Position numbers and translations under genes: made by a program
NCBI GenBank assembly: GCA_964549615.1
Contig: CAZJVP010000030.1
Span: forward strand, 11,112-75,111
Origin: CAYVLA01 sp964549615 [NCBI: uncultured Thermococci archaeon]
Lineage (GTDB): Archaea > CAYQAE01 > CAYVLA01
Direction: 5' to 3'
DNA length: 64,000 nucleotides
Notes under the pieces: generated by a model
The model's input: only the letters and a program-made list of their open reading frames with translations
Database searches by the model: none
Told to the model about the DNA's origin: nothing
In this document: positions 18,186 to 28,200 of the stretch, one piece after another
Layout: each line of letters begins with the position of its first letter
Numbering within the stretch: position 1 is the first letter of the stretch

Positions 18186-18830
18186 ATGGAGATCGACGAC
18201 CATTTATCTACATCGAACCGACCACATCTGCCGGTCACCTTGACGCTGCTAAAGGATCTGGGAATGCCGGCATTCCACGCCGAAGGATGGCCCAAGATCG
18301 ATCCGGCGACCTGGAGGCTGAAGGTTTCGGGGCTCGTAAGGGATCGGCGGGTCTTCACCATCGAGGAGGTCAGAGCAATGCCATCCGTGACCGTGGACGC
18401 GCGGCTGACGTCGGTCAGCGGCTTCTCGGTCAGGGCGCCCTGGGACGGCGTGGCCTTCTCCGAGTTTCTCAAGCGGATCGAGCCCCTCGAATCCGCTTCG
18501 CATGCCACCTTCAGGAGCGTCGGCGGCTACGAATCGACCGTCAGCCTGGAGAACCTCCTGAAGCCGCGGGTAATCCTGTGCTACGGCGTCGAAGGACAGC
18601 CGCTAGAGCTGGAGTACGGAGGGCCCCTTAGGCTGCTGGTGCCGCACCTGTGGGGATACAAGAGCGTCAAGTGGCTATCTGAGATCGAGCTGACAGACCG
18701 GATGAAGGGTGGCTACTGGGAGGACCGCGGGTACAGCCGGGAGGCTGAAATCGAGCCTGGATACACCTTCGACATGAACACCCGAAAAAGGAGGCCGATA
18801 AGGGGCGGCGGGGAGGTCACGGAGTTCTGA
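18186..18830 (+). CDS. Sulfite-oxidase-fold (molybdopterin) protein lacking the Mo-binding Cys
   Basis: The roughly 214-residue protein matches the molybdopterin-binding oxidoreductase domain of the sulfite oxidase/MsrP family: DPATWRLKVSGLVRD, FTIEEVRAMPSVTVDARL, APWDGVAFSEFLKR, YGGPLRLLVPHLWGYKSVKWL and the C-terminal GYWEDRGYSR. At the position of the Cys that binds molybdenum (family pattern HCVEGWSV) this protein has TSVSGFSV, with Ser for Cys. It may be inactive or bind another ligand. No signal peptide is visible. ATG 18186 is the first reasonable start; an AT-rich box at 18201-18209 would instead favour a leaderless TTG at 18240. Confidence 0.8.
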   Translation: MEIDDHLSTSNRPHLPVTLTLLKDLGMPAFHAEGWPKIDPATWRLKVSGLVRDRRVFTIEEVRAMPSVTVDARLTSVSGFSVRAPWDGVAFSEFLKRIEPLESASHATFRSVGGYESTVSLENLLKPRVILCYGVEGQPLELEYGGPLRLLVPHLWGYKSVKWLSEIELTDRMKGGYWEDRGYSREAEIEPGYTFDMNTRKRRPIRGGGEVTEF

Positions 18831-18956
18831 CGCTATGGAGGGTGTCGGCCCGCCCATCACAAGTCATCGAGTAGATCTCCTCCGCTGTAGGCGTCCTCAT
18901 CCACCCAACACACCTGGCGGTTAGCAGCTTATTAATCTCACATGAAGGGAAGCATT

Positions 18957-20111
18957 ATGACGATTCTTCTCGTGGGGATATCGGTCAGGGCAGCCGCGGA
19001 ATCGGCCGTACGGTCGGGCTACGAGGTGAGCGCCCTCGATGTCTTCGGCGACACCGACCTGCGCGCAACGTGCCCCACCCTTTCCCTGACGGACGAGCTT
19101 CGCCACCTTTACCCCGATGTCAGGTCGCAGACCATGCGCCTTTTCCTGTGCAGCAAGTTGTTGGACTTCGACGAGGTCGTCTACGGGTCCGGGTTCGAGA
19201 ATCACCCGGAGTGCGTTCGCGAATGGGAGTCGATGGGCAAGACCGTCATAGGCAACGAGTCGGAGTCCTTGGCAGCGGTCAGAGACTGGCAGAAGCTCTT
19301 CGATTTTCTCGATTCCCGAGGCATCGACCACCCGGAGACGTATGTCGTGAGAGACGTATCGAAGTTTAACCTTGGATCGATCGACGCTCACAAATTCATA
19401 GTGAAGCCCACGTCAAGCGGAGGAGGGCACGGGATACGGTTTCTCGACGAGATAGCTGCATCGCCGAATGCGTGGGATGAATGGTGTGAAAGATCGGTGC
19501 TTGTTCAAAGGGTCCTTCAGGGCACCCTTGCATCGGCCTCGTTCGTCTCGGGAGATCGGGGCTTCCGCCTGCTTTCCACGACCCGCCAGCTTGCCGGAAC
19601 CGCCTTTTCTGCCTTCCGGTACGTCGGCAACATTGCGCCCCTCGACGCGCCCCCTGCGATCAAGAGAAGGATGGAATACGTTGCTAGGGCAATCGCGACG
19701 GAATTCGGCCTCAAGGGTTCCAACGGCGTTGACTTCATCATAGCCGGTGGGCGCGTCAACGTTTTGGAGGTGAACCCGCGCATCCAGGGAAGCCTGGAGG
19801 TCGTGGAGAGGGCGTCCGGCGTGGGGGTTTTCGATGCGCATGTGAGGTCTTGCAGGGGGCAGGGGCCACCGTCCGTGCGTGCCGCCCCTGGATTTTGGGG
19901 ACGCAGGATAGTCTACGCTCCCCGCGACCTGATATCGGGCGAACTGGGGGCACTTGGCTTCACCAAGGACATCCCCCGACCCGACACCCCCCTGCGAGCC
20001 GGAGCCCCGGTGTGCACCGTTCTGGCCCACTCACGCTCCAGCCGCTGGTGTGCAAGTCTGCTCAAGCAGAGGGAGAAGAGAGTTATTAGCCTTTTGCGGC
20101 CTCCAAGCTGA
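18957..20111 (+). CDS. ATP-grasp ligase of unknown substrate
   Basis: The protein has an N-terminal Rossmann-like pre-ATP-grasp domain (ILLVGISVRAAAESAVRSGY), then the ATP-grasp core: KFIVKPTSSGGGHGIRFLDE (lysine and Gly-rich loop), VLVQRVLQGTLASASFV, and the metal-binding segment NGVDFIIAGGRVNVLEVNPRIQGSLE with the E-x-N-P-R signature. It resembles the archaeal family of predicted carboligases (COG2232). Such enzymes join a carboxylate to an amine or thiol; the substrate is not evident. ATG 18957 is preferred over ATG 18942 because CTTATTAAT (18929-18937) is then about 24 bases upstream. The LysE gene starts at the base after its stop. Confidence 0.8.
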   Translation: MTILLVGISVRAAAESAVRSGYEVSALDVFGDTDLRATCPTLSLTDELRHLYPDVRSQTMRLFLCSKLLDFDEVVYGSGFENHPECVREWESMGKTVIGNESESLAAVRDWQKLFDFLDSRGIDHPETYVVRDVSKFNLGSIDAHKFIVKPTSSGGGHGIRFLDEIAASPNAWDEWCERSVLVQRVLQGTLASASFVSGDRGFRLLSTTRQLAGTAFSAFRYVGNIAPLDAPPAIKRRMEYVARAIATEFGLKGSNGVDFIIAGGRVNVLEVNPRIQGSLEVVERASGVGVFDAHVRSCRGQGPPSVRAAPGFWGRRIVYAPRDLISGELGALGFTKDIPRPDTPLRAGAPVCTVLAHSRSSRWCASLLKQREKRVISLLRPPS

Positions 20112-20777
20112 GTGCAGTCGCTGCCCTTCATCTTCGCATCGGCCTTCGTCATCGGGCTTACGGGCGCGATGATGCCGGGGCCGGTTCTCGTCGCAACGAT
20201 AAATCGATCGGCCAGGATCGGCTTCAGGGCCGGTCCGCTCGTCGTCCTTGGCCATGCGATCATTGAGGCGGCGCTCGTCATAGCCGTGATCCTAGGCTTG
20301 GGCGCGGCCCTCCAGAAGCCGCTGCTGATCAAGCCGATAATGCTGGTGGGGGGGTCCGTGTTGATCGTCCTGGGCGCCAACATCCTGAACGAGGTAAGGA
20401 CGGGCAAGGCCGCCCTTCCTGGGGGGCCGGACCCCTCGTCCCGGCAGGTTCAGGAATCACTACTTAGGCCCGTCGTGGAAGGAATCGTGCTGAGCGCCTC
20501 AAACCCCTATTGGACGCTCTGGTGGGCGACCATAGGCTTGACCTACATCGCGATAGCGAGCCAGTCGGGGCCGCTTGGGATCCCCGCTTTCTACAGCGGA
20601 CACATACTTTCGGATCTTGCCTGGTATAGCGCTGTGGCGGCGGGCGTAGTCGTTGGCACAAGACGCGTTACAGGCCTGGGCTATAGGTTGATACTGGCCG
20701 GGTGCAGCATTTTCCTGATAGCGCTTGGCTTCCTTTTCGCGTGGCGGGGTACCTCGGGTTTGGCCGCGATGCTGTGA
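20112..20777 (+). CDS. LysE-type exporter
   Basis: The 221-residue membrane protein has the LysE/RhtB layout: six hydrophobic segments, the N-terminal G-A-M-M-P-G-P-V loop, GFRAGPLVVLGHAIIEAALV after segment 1 and SNPYWTLWWATIG in segment 4. These carriers export amino acids or related small compounds. The GTG start immediately follows the stop of the ATP-grasp ligase (TGA-GTG), so the two are almost surely translated from one mRNA, and export of the ligase product or its amino acid precursor is a reasonable but unproven idea. Confidence 0.88.
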   Translation: MQSLPFIFASAFVIGLTGAMMPGPVLVATINRSARIGFRAGPLVVLGHAIIEAALVIAVILGLGAALQKPLLIKPIMLVGGSVLIVLGANILNEVRTGKAALPGGPDPSSRQVQESLLRPVVEGIVLSASNPYWTLWWATIGLTYIAIASQSGPLGIPAFYSGHILSDLAWYSAVAAGVVVGTRRVTGLGYRLILAGCSIFLIALGFLFAWRGTSGLAAML

Positions 20778-20820
20778 TGGGGCCTGTGCACTCAGCCGAG
20801 GTGCAACAACCCGGGGGGGC

Positions 20821-20830
20821 AATTTTTATG
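20821..20830 (+). promoter_or_regulatory. TATA box for priL
   Basis: AATTTTTATG is centred about 28 bases before GTG 20854. The expected transcript start falls on or next to the start codon, a leaderless arrangement. The box also lies beyond the stop of the LysE gene, separating the two transcripts. Confidence 0.6.
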
Positions 20831-20853
20831 TCTCCTTCCGCTATCAACAACGA

Positions 20854-22158
20854 GTGAACCCGTCCGATCGGAAACTCATAGTCCTCGATCCCTTCAGCCG
20901 CGAGGCCCGCGAGTTGGCCAAGAAAACGCCACCGCTAGATGCCCTTGGGCAGAGGTACATCCAAGCATGCAGAGAGAGGATAGAATGGTTCGCCTCCCCG
21001 TTTCTGGAGAAGGACGGCATCCCGGTGCAGATCGAGAGATCGCCTCCCGATGTCCTGATCGAGCCGCCCGATCTTCAGTTCGACATCTCGGTTTTCTACC
21101 TCCTGATGCAGTCGTGCGCCGCCTGCTTTCCGCCGGGGTCCTTTGAGGCCAGGACCGTCATCTCAGCGAACCGAGAGATATTTCGGAGGAGGCTCAAGGC
21201 CTGCTACGCCGAGACGCAGGAAGCCATCCTCGATCTGCTCCCTGACATCGGAGTTGCCAAAGCCGGCCCCGATGAGATACCGCGGCAGGATCTCTACAAG
21301 ATCATGGCACTGCGAAAGTTCGCTGAGATGCGCAGTGCGTCCGTCACCTCCTCAACGCTCCACGAGATCAAGTTCAAAGCCAACTGGACCCGCATACTTC
21401 CAACCACCTACGATCTGACCGATTTCTACATAAAGGACGGCTGGGCGTACCTGTCCGCAAATGACCTCTTGGAACTATTATCCCAGGATATCGGGCGCAG
21501 AATGGAGCTATACATGTCCCAAGTCAGGCAGAAGATGGACGCAGCCAAGGTCAAGCCCCATCCGACGTTCAGGAGCGTTGGAAAGATCATCTCGGATCTG
21601 TCATCCAAGAGCCATGAGGATCTAGTCGGCATGGGCGGAGAGCTGAGGGAGGAGTTCTACCCGCCCTGCATCAAACAGGCTGAACAGGGCGTGGACGCCG
21701 GAAGTCGGAACTACGCCGTAACGGTTCTCTTGACGTCCTTCCTTTCGCATGCAAGGATCTCCCCCTTTGCGGGCGATGCCAAGATATCAGACTTCATCGA
21801 TGACATGTCAGTTATCACGTCTGAGATCTTGCCTAGGATATACGAGGCAGGGGCGAGATGCAACCCGCCCCTCTTCGATGATCAGCCGGTAGAGAAGGCC
21901 AACATCATGTACCATCTTGGGTTCGGGCTGATCGAAAACCCGCGGCTTGAGGACTCAGGAAACTCGACTTGGTACATACCCCCTAACTGTGAGAAGATAC
22001 AGCGCGAGGTGCCGATGCTCTGCAAGCCGGATGCTCTCTGCCGCAGGATCAAGAACCCGATCATTTACTACGTCATCAAGGCGAGGGGCAGCGAGAGACC
22101 GAGGGAAAGCACCTCTAGCCTGGCGGGAATCGCGCAAGCGCGCGATCGACGAAGCTGA
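20854..22158 (+). CDS. priL: DNA primase large subunit
   Basis: This subunit supports the catalytic PriS in making RNA/DNA primers at replication forks. From GTG 20854 it is 434 residues. The N-terminal helical domain is followed by an iron-sulfur C-terminal domain with the expected four spread cysteines: CIKQ (PPCIKQ), ARCNPPLFDDQPVEK, NCEKIQREVPMLC and DALCRRIKNPIIYY. The in-frame extension upstream to 20725 overlaps the LysE gene and the promoter and is rejected. priS is not in the window. The 3' end overlaps the convergent CBS gene by about 44 bases. Confidence 0.92.
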   Translation: MNPSDRKLIVLDPFSREARELAKKTPPLDALGQRYIQACRERIEWFASPFLEKDGIPVQIERSPPDVLIEPPDLQFDISVFYLLMQSCAACFPPGSFEARTVISANREIFRRRLKACYAETQEAILDLLPDIGVAKAGPDEIPRQDLYKIMALRKFAEMRSASVTSSTLHEIKFKANWTRILPTTYDLTDFYIKDGWAYLSANDLLELLSQDIGRRMELYMSQVRQKMDAAKVKPHPTFRSVGKIISDLSSKSHEDLVGMGGELREEFYPPCIKQAEQGVDAGSRNYAVTVLLTSFLSHARISPFAGDAKISDFIDDMSVITSEILPRIYEAGARCNPPLFDDQPVEKANIMYHLGFGLIENPRLEDSGNSTWYIPPNCEKIQREVPMLCKPDALCRRIKNPIIYYVIKARGSERPRESTSSLAGIAQARDRRS

Positions 22159-22549
22159 ACCTATCCAGGAGTTCCAGATTCCTTTTCTTTACCAGCGCCA
22201 CGATGCGCCCTTCCTCGTCGACCACGCCGAGGCGGGAGGTTCCGGTTTGCCTGAAAAGCTGAGCAACCTCCGTCAGCGAAGCATCCTTGGGAACGGTATG
22301 GATTGGCTCAAGCTTCAGGTCCCCGACTTTGGCGGAGAGCAGGTCGACGCCGGACTCTATTGCGCGAAAGAGGATCTCATCGGTGACGATGCCGACATGC
22401 CTTTTTCCGTCCATCACTATCAACGACCCTATCCCTCGCTCGCGGAACTCCCGGGCTACCTTCCGGACTGGGTCTTTGACATCGCAGAACACCAGTTCCT
22501 TTCTGCCTATGTCGTAGGCCGTCCCAAGATCGTATGCAGTCTTCACCAT
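22115..22549 (-). CDS. CBS-domain pair protein
   Basis: The 144-residue protein consists of two CBS domains and nothing else. First repeat: VFCDVKDPVRKVAREFRERGIGSLIVMD followed by GIVTDEILFRAI. Second repeat: IHTVPKDASLTEVAQLFRQTGTSRLGVVD followed by GRIVALVKKRNLE. Such pairs bind adenosine nucleotides and regulate partner proteins; the partner is not evident from context. It is 14 bases downstream of the small membrane protein gene on the same strand, and its 3' end overlaps priL. Confidence 0.88.
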   Translation of the reverse strand: MVKTAYDLGTAYDIGRKELVFCDVKDPVRKVAREFRERGIGSLIVMDGKRHVGIVTDEILFRAIESGVDLLSAKVGDLKLEPIHTVPKDASLTEVAQLFRQTGTSRLGVVDEEGRIVALVKKRNLELLDRFSFVDRALARFPPG

Positions 22550-22563
22550 TCAAAAGTCCCCTT

Positions 22564-22917
22564 CTAGGTCAGATACGCGCCCAGGAACAAGAAGAACCCG
22601 ATCCCAAACGGCAGAACGGCCGCCTGGAAATGCCTTGAAAAGCCCAGCAACCTCAGCGCGGGGCGCAACACGCCGTATATCACTAACAATCCGAGCGAGT
22701 ACAGCCCAAACAGCGCTGTGCCGAGGAGCTCGACATCCACCCGTAGGAGAATTAGGACGGCGCCGAGCGCTCCAGACGCAAGGACGAGATTCGCAATCGG
22801 CGCGGCCAATGTCGCGGCGACCGTGAGTTCAGTTCCCAAGCTTCTTCCTGACACCAACCCAACCTCAGCCAGCAGATGCCACGTCGCTGCGCGCGCCATC
22901 CCACCCATCTGGCGCAC
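22564..22917 (-). CDS. Small membrane protein downstream of the ATP synthase operon
   Basis: The frame encodes 117 residues with about three hydrophobic helices: LTVAATLAAPIANLVLASGALGAVLILL, GTALFGLYSLGLLVIYGVL and AAVLPFGIGFFLFLGAYLT. No family is recognised. It begins 42 bases after atpD ends and is on the same strand, so read-through from the ATP synthase operon is possible. The start may be ATG 22917 or the later ATG at 22899. Confidence 0.55.
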   Translation of the reverse strand: MRQMGGMARAATWHLLAEVGLVSGRSLGTELTVAATLAAPIANLVLASGALGAVLILLRVDVELLGTALFGLYSLGLLVIYGVLRPALRLLGFSRHFQAAVLPFGIGFFLFLGAYLT

Positions 22918-22959
22918 AAAAATGTTACGAGACCCTTCAAGTGATGCACGGGGCGCTGA

Positions 22960-23607
22960 CTACGCGGACTCGGCAACCAGCATTGCCTTGATCTTCTTCA
23001 GCCTCGAGAAGTTCTCCCTCTCCAGTTCCTCCAACCTATCCTCGATCAAGCGGATGGAGCCTTGGAGCTTGGGCACTACGACGTGGTCAAGCGCGCTCAC
23101 ACGGCGCCTCGTCTTCTCCAGTTCCGCGGCGACCCTCCTCGCACGTTCCTCCACCGAGGCCAGGACCAGAACCGCATCCAGCGCCTTCTCGAACGCCGAG
23201 GCAGCATCGTCAAGCAGGCTCGAACCGCCGACGAAGGAGTACCCGCGTCTGGTTGCATCCCTCTCGGCCGAGGTGAACTCCAGCACCGGCACGACGACCC
23301 CCATGATGTTCCTCGAACTGACCGAAAGGCTTATTTGACCTTTCGTGTAGGTCGATACCTGCCTCGTCTCGGCCGTCCCCATGGCCGCGTAGCAGATCGA
23401 GAGGGCGCGATGAGCTCTCTCCACCGCCCCGTTGGCCGAATCCCTGGCTTCCTTCACCATGCGCATCACCTCGAAGAACTCGTTTACCAGCGCATCCCGC
23501 TTCTGCTTGAGGAGGTCCCGCCCCCTCTCGGCCAATCTGACCCTTTCCTTGAGCTTGATGAGCTCCATCCTCGTGGGCTTCAGGCCCTCGATCAGCTGTT
23601 GAGGCAC
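22960..23607 (-). CDS. atpD: A-type ATP synthase subunit D (central stalk)
   Basis: Subunit D forms the rotating central shaft between the A3B3 head and the membrane rotor. The protein is 215 residues, begins MPQQLIEGLKPTRMELIKLKERVRLAERGRDLLKQKRDAL and ends with a long helix LKKIKAMLVAESA (quoted in part), giving the expected antiparallel helical pair. It is the last subunit gene, 16 bases after atpB. Confidence 0.94.
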   Translation of the reverse strand: MPQQLIEGLKPTRMELIKLKERVRLAERGRDLLKQKRDALVNEFFEVMRMVKEARDSANGAVERAHRALSICYAAMGTAETRQVSTYTKGQISLSVSSRNIMGVVVPVLEFTSAERDATRRGYSFVGGSSLLDDAASAFEKALDAVLVLASVEERARRVAAELEKTRRRVSALDHVVVPKLQGSIRLIEDRLEELERENFSRLKKIKAMLVAESA

Positions 23608-23623
23608 GGTGGCCCTCCCTCAC

Positions 23624-25009
23624 CTAGGTTTTCCCGGGCACGTAGTACTTGGCTATGAAACGATCCTCTATCCTCTTGAGCTCGTCGCGGGGCAGCGTGG
23701 AGAGTATCTCCCAGGCCTTCGATAGGGTGGTCTCGATGCTGCGGTTCTCGTACCTGCCCTGGCTCAGCAACTTGGTCTCAAAAAGGTGGGCGAACTCAAG
23801 ATACGTGCGATCCCTAGGCGTGAGAGCCTCCTCGCCAACCACCGCAACTAGGTCGCGCAGATCGCGGCCCTCGGCGTACGAAGCGTAGAGTTGGTTCTGC
23901 ACGTTGGAGTGGTCCTCCCGCGTGTGCCCCTCGCCTATTCCTCGCTTCATCAGCCTGCTCAGCGAGGGAAGCACATCGATCGGCGGGTAGATGCCCCTCC
24001 TGTGCAAGGCCCGGGACAGGACTATCTGGCCCTCGGTGATGTACCCGGTCAGGTCCGGTATGGGATGCGTGATGTCGTCGTCGGGCATGGTCAAGATCGG
24101 TATCTGGGTTATGCTGCCCTTCTTGCCCTTGATCCTGCCCGCCCGCTCGTAGGTCGTCGCAAGGTCCGTGTACATGTAACCCGGATATCCCCTGCGGCCT
24201 GGGACCTCCTCCCTTGCCGCGCTGATCTCGCGGAGGCTTTCGCAGTAGTTCGTCATGTCCGTCCTGATCACCAGGACGTGCATGCCCTGCCGGAAAGCAA
24301 GGTACTCTGCAGCGGTCAGAGCCATCCTGGGCGTGATTATCCTCTCGATGGCTGGGTCGTCTGCCAGGTTGAGGAACATCACGATCCTCTCGATCGCCCC
24401 CGTCCTTTCGAAGTCCCTTCGGAAGAAGCTTGCCTCCTCGTAGGTTATCCCCATGGCAGCAAATACGACGGCGAACTCTTCCTCTTCGCCCAAGACCGTG
24501 GACTGGCGCGCGATCTGGGCCGCGATGTCGTTGTGCGGCAGGCCCGACGCTGATAGGATGGGAAGCTTCTGCCCCCGCACCAGCGTGTTCAACCCGTCTA
24601 TAGCGGATATGCCGGTCTGTATGAACTCCTCGGGGTATTCCCTAGCGACCGGGTTCATCGGAGCACCGTTTATGTCGAGCCTGTCCTCGGCCACGACCTC
24701 CGGGCCGCCGTCCAACGGCCTCCCCATGCCGTCGAAGATGCGCCCGACTAGTTCCATCGACACGGGCAGCATCAGGCTCTCGCCCGCGAACTTCACGCTC
24801 GTGTGCCTCGTGTCCAAGCCCCCGGTGCCCTCGAACACCATTATCACGGCGGCGTCCTTGCTGACCTCGAGGACCTGGCCGCGCCTTTCCTCCCCCGAAG
24901 GCATCCTTATTTCCACAACCTCGTTGTACCCAACGCCCTTGACGGCCTCGACGACGATCAGAGGTCCCGATATCTCCGCCACCGTGTTGTAGATCACGTC
25001 GCTACTCAT
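23624..25009 (-). CDS. atpB: A-type ATP synthase subunit B
   Basis: This is the non-catalytic head subunit of 461 residues. It has [57 protein letters not shown] at the place of the P-loop (no GxxxxGKT, as expected for B) and [20 protein letters not shown]. The arginine near [20 protein letters not shown] belongs to the catalytic interface. It overlaps atpA by 4 bases. Confidence 0.97.
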   Translation of the reverse strand: MSSDVIYNTVAEISGPLIVVEAVKGVGYNEVVEIRMPSGEERRGQVLEVSKDAAVIMVFEGTGGLDTRHTSVKFAGESLMLPVSMELVGRIFDGMGRPLDGGPEVVAEDRLDINGAPMNPVAREYPEEFIQTGISAIDGLNTLVRGQKLPILSASGLPHNDIAAQIARQSTVLGEEEEFAVVFAAMGITYEEASFFRRDFERTGAIERIVMFLNLADDPAIERIITPRMALTAAEYLAFRQGMHVLVIRTDMTNYCESLREISAAREEVPGRRGYPGYMYTDLATTYERAGRIKGKKGSITQIPILTMPDDDITHPIPDLTGYITEGQIVLSRALHRRGIYPPIDVLPSLSRLMKRGIGEGHTREDHSNVQNQLYASYAEGRDLRDLVAVVGEEALTPRDRTYLEFAHLFETKLLSQGRYENRSIETTLSKAWEILSTLPRDELKRIEDRFIAKYYVPGKT

Positions 25010-26760
25010 GTGGCCACCCCCTCCATCACCCGGCCGAACTCATCCTGCATCATCCTCTCGATCCTCCGCGACTCGGCCTCGAACTTGTCCGACGGTATCA
25101 GTTTCATCCTGGCAAGCTCAGCACGGACCTTCATCTCCCTTATGCGGTCCACGCCCACGCCCCTATGCACGGCATCCATTGCGCGATCGTAGAAAGCGAG
25201 CACCAACCTAAGCATCCCCATCTGCTTCTCCAACGGGCAGTAGGTGTCGACCTCGTCGTATGCGAACTGCTGCAGGAAGTCTTCCCGTATGATGCGTGTA
25301 CATTCCAGGAGGAGGCGTTCGTTCTCTGGGAGCGCGTCAGGGCCGACCAGCTGCACTATCTCCTGTAGCTCCTTCTCTCGCTGCAGAAGTTGGAGGCTTC
25401 TCGATCGCATGCCCACCCAGTCTCCGACCCTCTTTGAATACCAGTCTGCCAACTGGTCGACGTACAGAGAATAGCTCGTCAGCCAGTTGATGGCCGGGAA
25501 ATGCCGCCGTTGGGCCAGGTTGGAATCCAAGGCCCAGAAGCACTTCGTGATCCTGAGCGTGTTCTGCGTGACGGGTTCGGAGAAGTCGCCCCCGCCCGGG
25601 GAAACCGCCCCAACGATCGATATCGATCCTTCCTTTCCCGAGAGGGTGATTGCCCTTCCGGCCCGCTCGTAGAACTCGGCGAGCCGGGCTCCCAGATAGG
25701 CCGGGAAACCCCTTTCCCCCGGCATCTCCTCGAGGCGGCTTGAGATCTCCCTCATGGCCTCCGCCCATCTGGAGGTCGAGTCAGCCATCAGTGCAACGCC
25801 ATATCCCATGTCCCTGTAGTACTCCGCGAGCGTGATGCCGGTGTACACGGATGCCTCCCTTGCCGCAACGGGCATGTTCGAGGTGTTTGCGATCAGGATG
25901 GTCCGTTCCATCAGGGGAACCTTGTGCCTAGGGTCCTCAAGCCGGGGGAAGTCCTTGAGGACTTCTGCCATCTCGTTCCCGCGCTCCCCGCAGCCAACGT
26001 AGACCACTATGTCCGCGTCGCTCCACTTGGCGAGCTGATGTTGCGAGACGGTCTTCCCGGTCCCAAACCCTCCTGGGATGGCCGCGGTGCCGCCCTTGGC
26101 TATGGGAAAGAATGTGTCGAAGATCCGTTGTCCGGTCACCAGGGGCACGGTCGGGTCCAACTTCCTTTGGATCGGCCTCGGACGCCTCACCGGCCATGTC
26201 CTCAGCATCGCAACCTTGGACCCGCCGATGGTCGCTATGGCCTCCTCGATTCGATACTCGCCCTCGGGCGCTAGCTCCTCCAACTTGCCCGAGACGCCGA
26301 TGGGAACCAAGACGATGTGTTCCACTATCTTCGATTCCTGAACCTTTCCAAGCTGCTGCCCCTCAGCCAACACGTCGCCCTCCTTGGCCGTGGGGATGAA
26401 ACGCCACTTCCTCTTCCGATCAAGGGAGTCGACCGAGACACCCCGCCTCACGAAGTCGCCTGCATGCGTCCTCAGTGCTTCAAGGGGCCTCTGGACGCCG
26501 TCGTAGATGTTGCCTATCAACCCAGGCCCAAGCTCGACTGATAGGGGCTTCTCGGTACAGAGCACCCTGTCGCCGGGCTTGACGCCCGTGGTCTCCTCGT
26601 AGACCTGTATCACGCAATTGTCGCCGGCAAGCCTTATGATCTCGCCTATCAGCTTGTCTTCCCCGACCATTGCAATATCGTACATCTTGGCTCCGACCAT
26701 GCCGCCCGCCTTCACCACGGGACCGGCCACGCTCACGACACTTCCCTCGATCATCGTCAA
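25006..26760 (-). CDS. atpA: A-type ATP synthase catalytic subunit A
   Basis: This is the catalytic head subunit, 584 residues, with the A-type non-homologous insert (about residues 115-190: [18 protein letters not shown]). The P-loop is [19 protein letters not shown]; the common archaeal form is GPFGSGKT, so P to G and S to T are local differences. [11 protein letters not shown] carries the catalytic Glu region and [16 protein letters not shown] the next conserved block. No intein is present, although this gene holds one in some Thermoplasmata. It overlaps atpF and atpB by 4 bases each. Confidence 0.97.
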   Translation of the reverse strand: MTMIEGSVVSVAGPVVKAGGMVGAKMYDIAMVGEDKLIGEIIRLAGDNCVIQVYEETTGVKPGDRVLCTEKPLSVELGPGLIGNIYDGVQRPLEALRTHAGDFVRRGVSVDSLDRKRKWRFIPTAKEGDVLAEGQQLGKVQESKIVEHIVLVPIGVSGKLEELAPEGEYRIEEAIATIGGSKVAMLRTWPVRRPRPIQRKLDPTVPLVTGQRIFDTFFPIAKGGTAAIPGGFGTGKTVSQHQLAKWSDADIVVYVGCGERGNEMAEVLKDFPRLEDPRHKVPLMERTILIANTSNMPVAAREASVYTGITLAEYYRDMGYGVALMADSTSRWAEAMREISSRLEEMPGERGFPAYLGARLAEFYERAGRAITLSGKEGSISIVGAVSPGGGDFSEPVTQNTLRITKCFWALDSNLAQRRHFPAINWLTSYSLYVDQLADWYSKRVGDWVGMRSRSLQLLQREKELQEIVQLVGPDALPENERLLLECTRIIREDFLQQFAYDEVDTYCPLEKQMGMLRLVLAFYDRAMDAVHRGVGVDRIREMKVRAELARMKLIPSDKFEAESRRIERMMQDEFGRVMEGVAT

Positions 26761-27083
26761 ACCTCCAAAACCATGTCCGTCCCCACCACCCGCCGAATCA
26801 TCTTGCGAAGACCGTCATCGTATTCAAGGGGACCCCCCTTGTCGGGGATCTCCACTATGATGGGCTCGACGCGCCCCTTCTCCCTCCTGAGTCTGTCAAC
26901 GAAGCCCGGGATCTGAGCCGCAACAGCATGCGTTATCACCACGACTCCAACGTTCTTCGTCATCATGTCGCGGATGAATGCTTCCGTTCTCGCGGGGTCG
27001 GAGTGCACGTGCGTTCGGACAACGCCCGCTAGGCGGAATCCTACAACCGTATCCTCATCTGCAATCACGGCGATCTCACTCAA
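26757..27083 (-). CDS. atpF: A-type ATP synthase subunit F
   Basis: The 108-residue central-stalk subunit has the start [20 protein letters not shown] and the strand-helix pattern [20 protein letters not shown], followed by [18 protein letters not shown] with the terminal helix. Size and position between C and A are standard. It overlaps atpC by 8 and atpA by 4 bases. Confidence 0.95.
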   Translation of the reverse strand: MSEIAVIADEDTVVGFRLAGVVRTHVHSDPARTEAFIRDMMTKNVGVVVITHAVAAQIPGFVDRLRREKGRVEPIIVEIPDKGGPLEYDDGLRKMIRRVVGTDMVLEV

Positions 27084-28200
27084 GCCTAGCCGACCTCAAC
27101 AGGATGCGTTTCATCTCGACGCTGGGCACCCGATCCGCTATCCCCCTGGCCAATACCCTGATGTTGCGCACCTCAGCGTGCTTGGCATAGAGGTAGGCCA
27201 ACGGCGTGGCGATCGTCAAGGGTTTGAACACCGAGACGCTCTTGCAGAAATCAAGCAGCGACTCATCAAGGAGTTTCTCTGCATATGCGATGTCCTCCCC
27301 TGCGGACGAAAGTATGGGAATCAGGATCGACTTGAGGCGCGTCCCGGACAACGAATTCCTCACGCCTTCAAGCGTCTCTGACCTCGCGCACTCACGCAGG
27401 ACGCTGAGGCTGACCTCGGCTTCGATGGGGATTAAGTTCTTGAGTATGAGATCCGGCTCAACTCCCAGGCGCTTGAGCCTTAGGATCAGCTTGACGTTCG
27501 TCAAGTCCACCTCCCTGCCGAGAATGTTCTTGGCTATCCTGCAGTTCGCTCTGCCCAAATCGCTCGCCCTCTTCCACACTGCGGCGTAGTAGGACTGCTC
27601 GACGGCTCTCATCAGATCAAGCGGGTCATACTCGCCGGGTTCCAGGTATTTCTTCAGCTGCTGGTAGTACTCCGTCTCGCTGAGCTGCTTGATCAAGTCC
27701 TTGATGCTTTCGCTCCGAGCCATCACCTCAAGCCGCGCCTTCGAGAAGATCATGCCGGCACCGAGATGGGCTATGGCTAGGTCACGTTCCACCAGCCCGG
27801 ATGCGGCCCTGATCACCAACTTCAAGTTGGCCAGATCCAGCCTCTCCGCGAACTTCTTCAGAAACGGCACGCATTGCTTGGGTGCTATGCTGAAAAGCTC
27901 CTCGTACGCGCCGAGGAGATGACGATTCAAGGCAGATTCCAGTTGCTCGACGCTTTCGACGGATTCCTTCAGCTCTGACTCGTAATCAGTGCCCCTAAGG
28001 CCAAGCGCAAGGGACTGTAGCGAAGCCGACTCTAGAAGCGTCTCGATCTTCGACTCGTCCAGCATCCTAGCCTCCCAGGCGCGGATCTTGGCCATCGGGT
28101 ACGCGTAGGGCGCAACGCGGCGCGCGTTGTTTGCCACCGCCGCCGCCCCGGCCGCCACGATCCCCAGCACCGTCGCCAAGATCTGGTACTCCGCTATCAC
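27076..28200 (-). CDS. atpC: A-type ATP synthase subunit C
   Basis: Subunit C (V-type d homologue) is the socket between the central stalk and the rotor ring. The 374-residue protein is helical with the repeated three-fold pattern of the family: YAYPMAKIRAWEARML at the N-terminus, and three LxxxxxxxYxxxLK-type segments (LLGAYEELFSIAPKQCVPFL and LSETEYYQQLKKYLEPGEYD among them). The N-terminal 30 residues are hydrophobic and precede the family core. It overlaps atpE and atpF. Confidence 0.93.
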   Translation of the reverse strand: MIAEYQILATVLGIVAAGAAAVANNARRVAPYAYPMAKIRAWEARMLDESKIETLLESASLQSLALGLRGTDYESELKESVESVEQLESALNRHLLGAYEELFSIAPKQCVPFLKKFAERLDLANLKLVIRAASGLVERDLAIAHLGAGMIFSKARLEVMARSESIKDLIKQLSETEYYQQLKKYLEPGEYDPLDLMRAVEQSYYAAVWKRASDLGRANCRIAKNILGREVDLTNVKLILRLKRLGVEPDLILKNLIPIEAEVSLSVLRECARSETLEGVRNSLSGTRLKSILIPILSSAGEDIAYAEKLLDESLLDFCKSVSVFKPLTIATPLAYLYAKHAEVRNIRVLARGIADRVPSVEMKRILLRSARLE

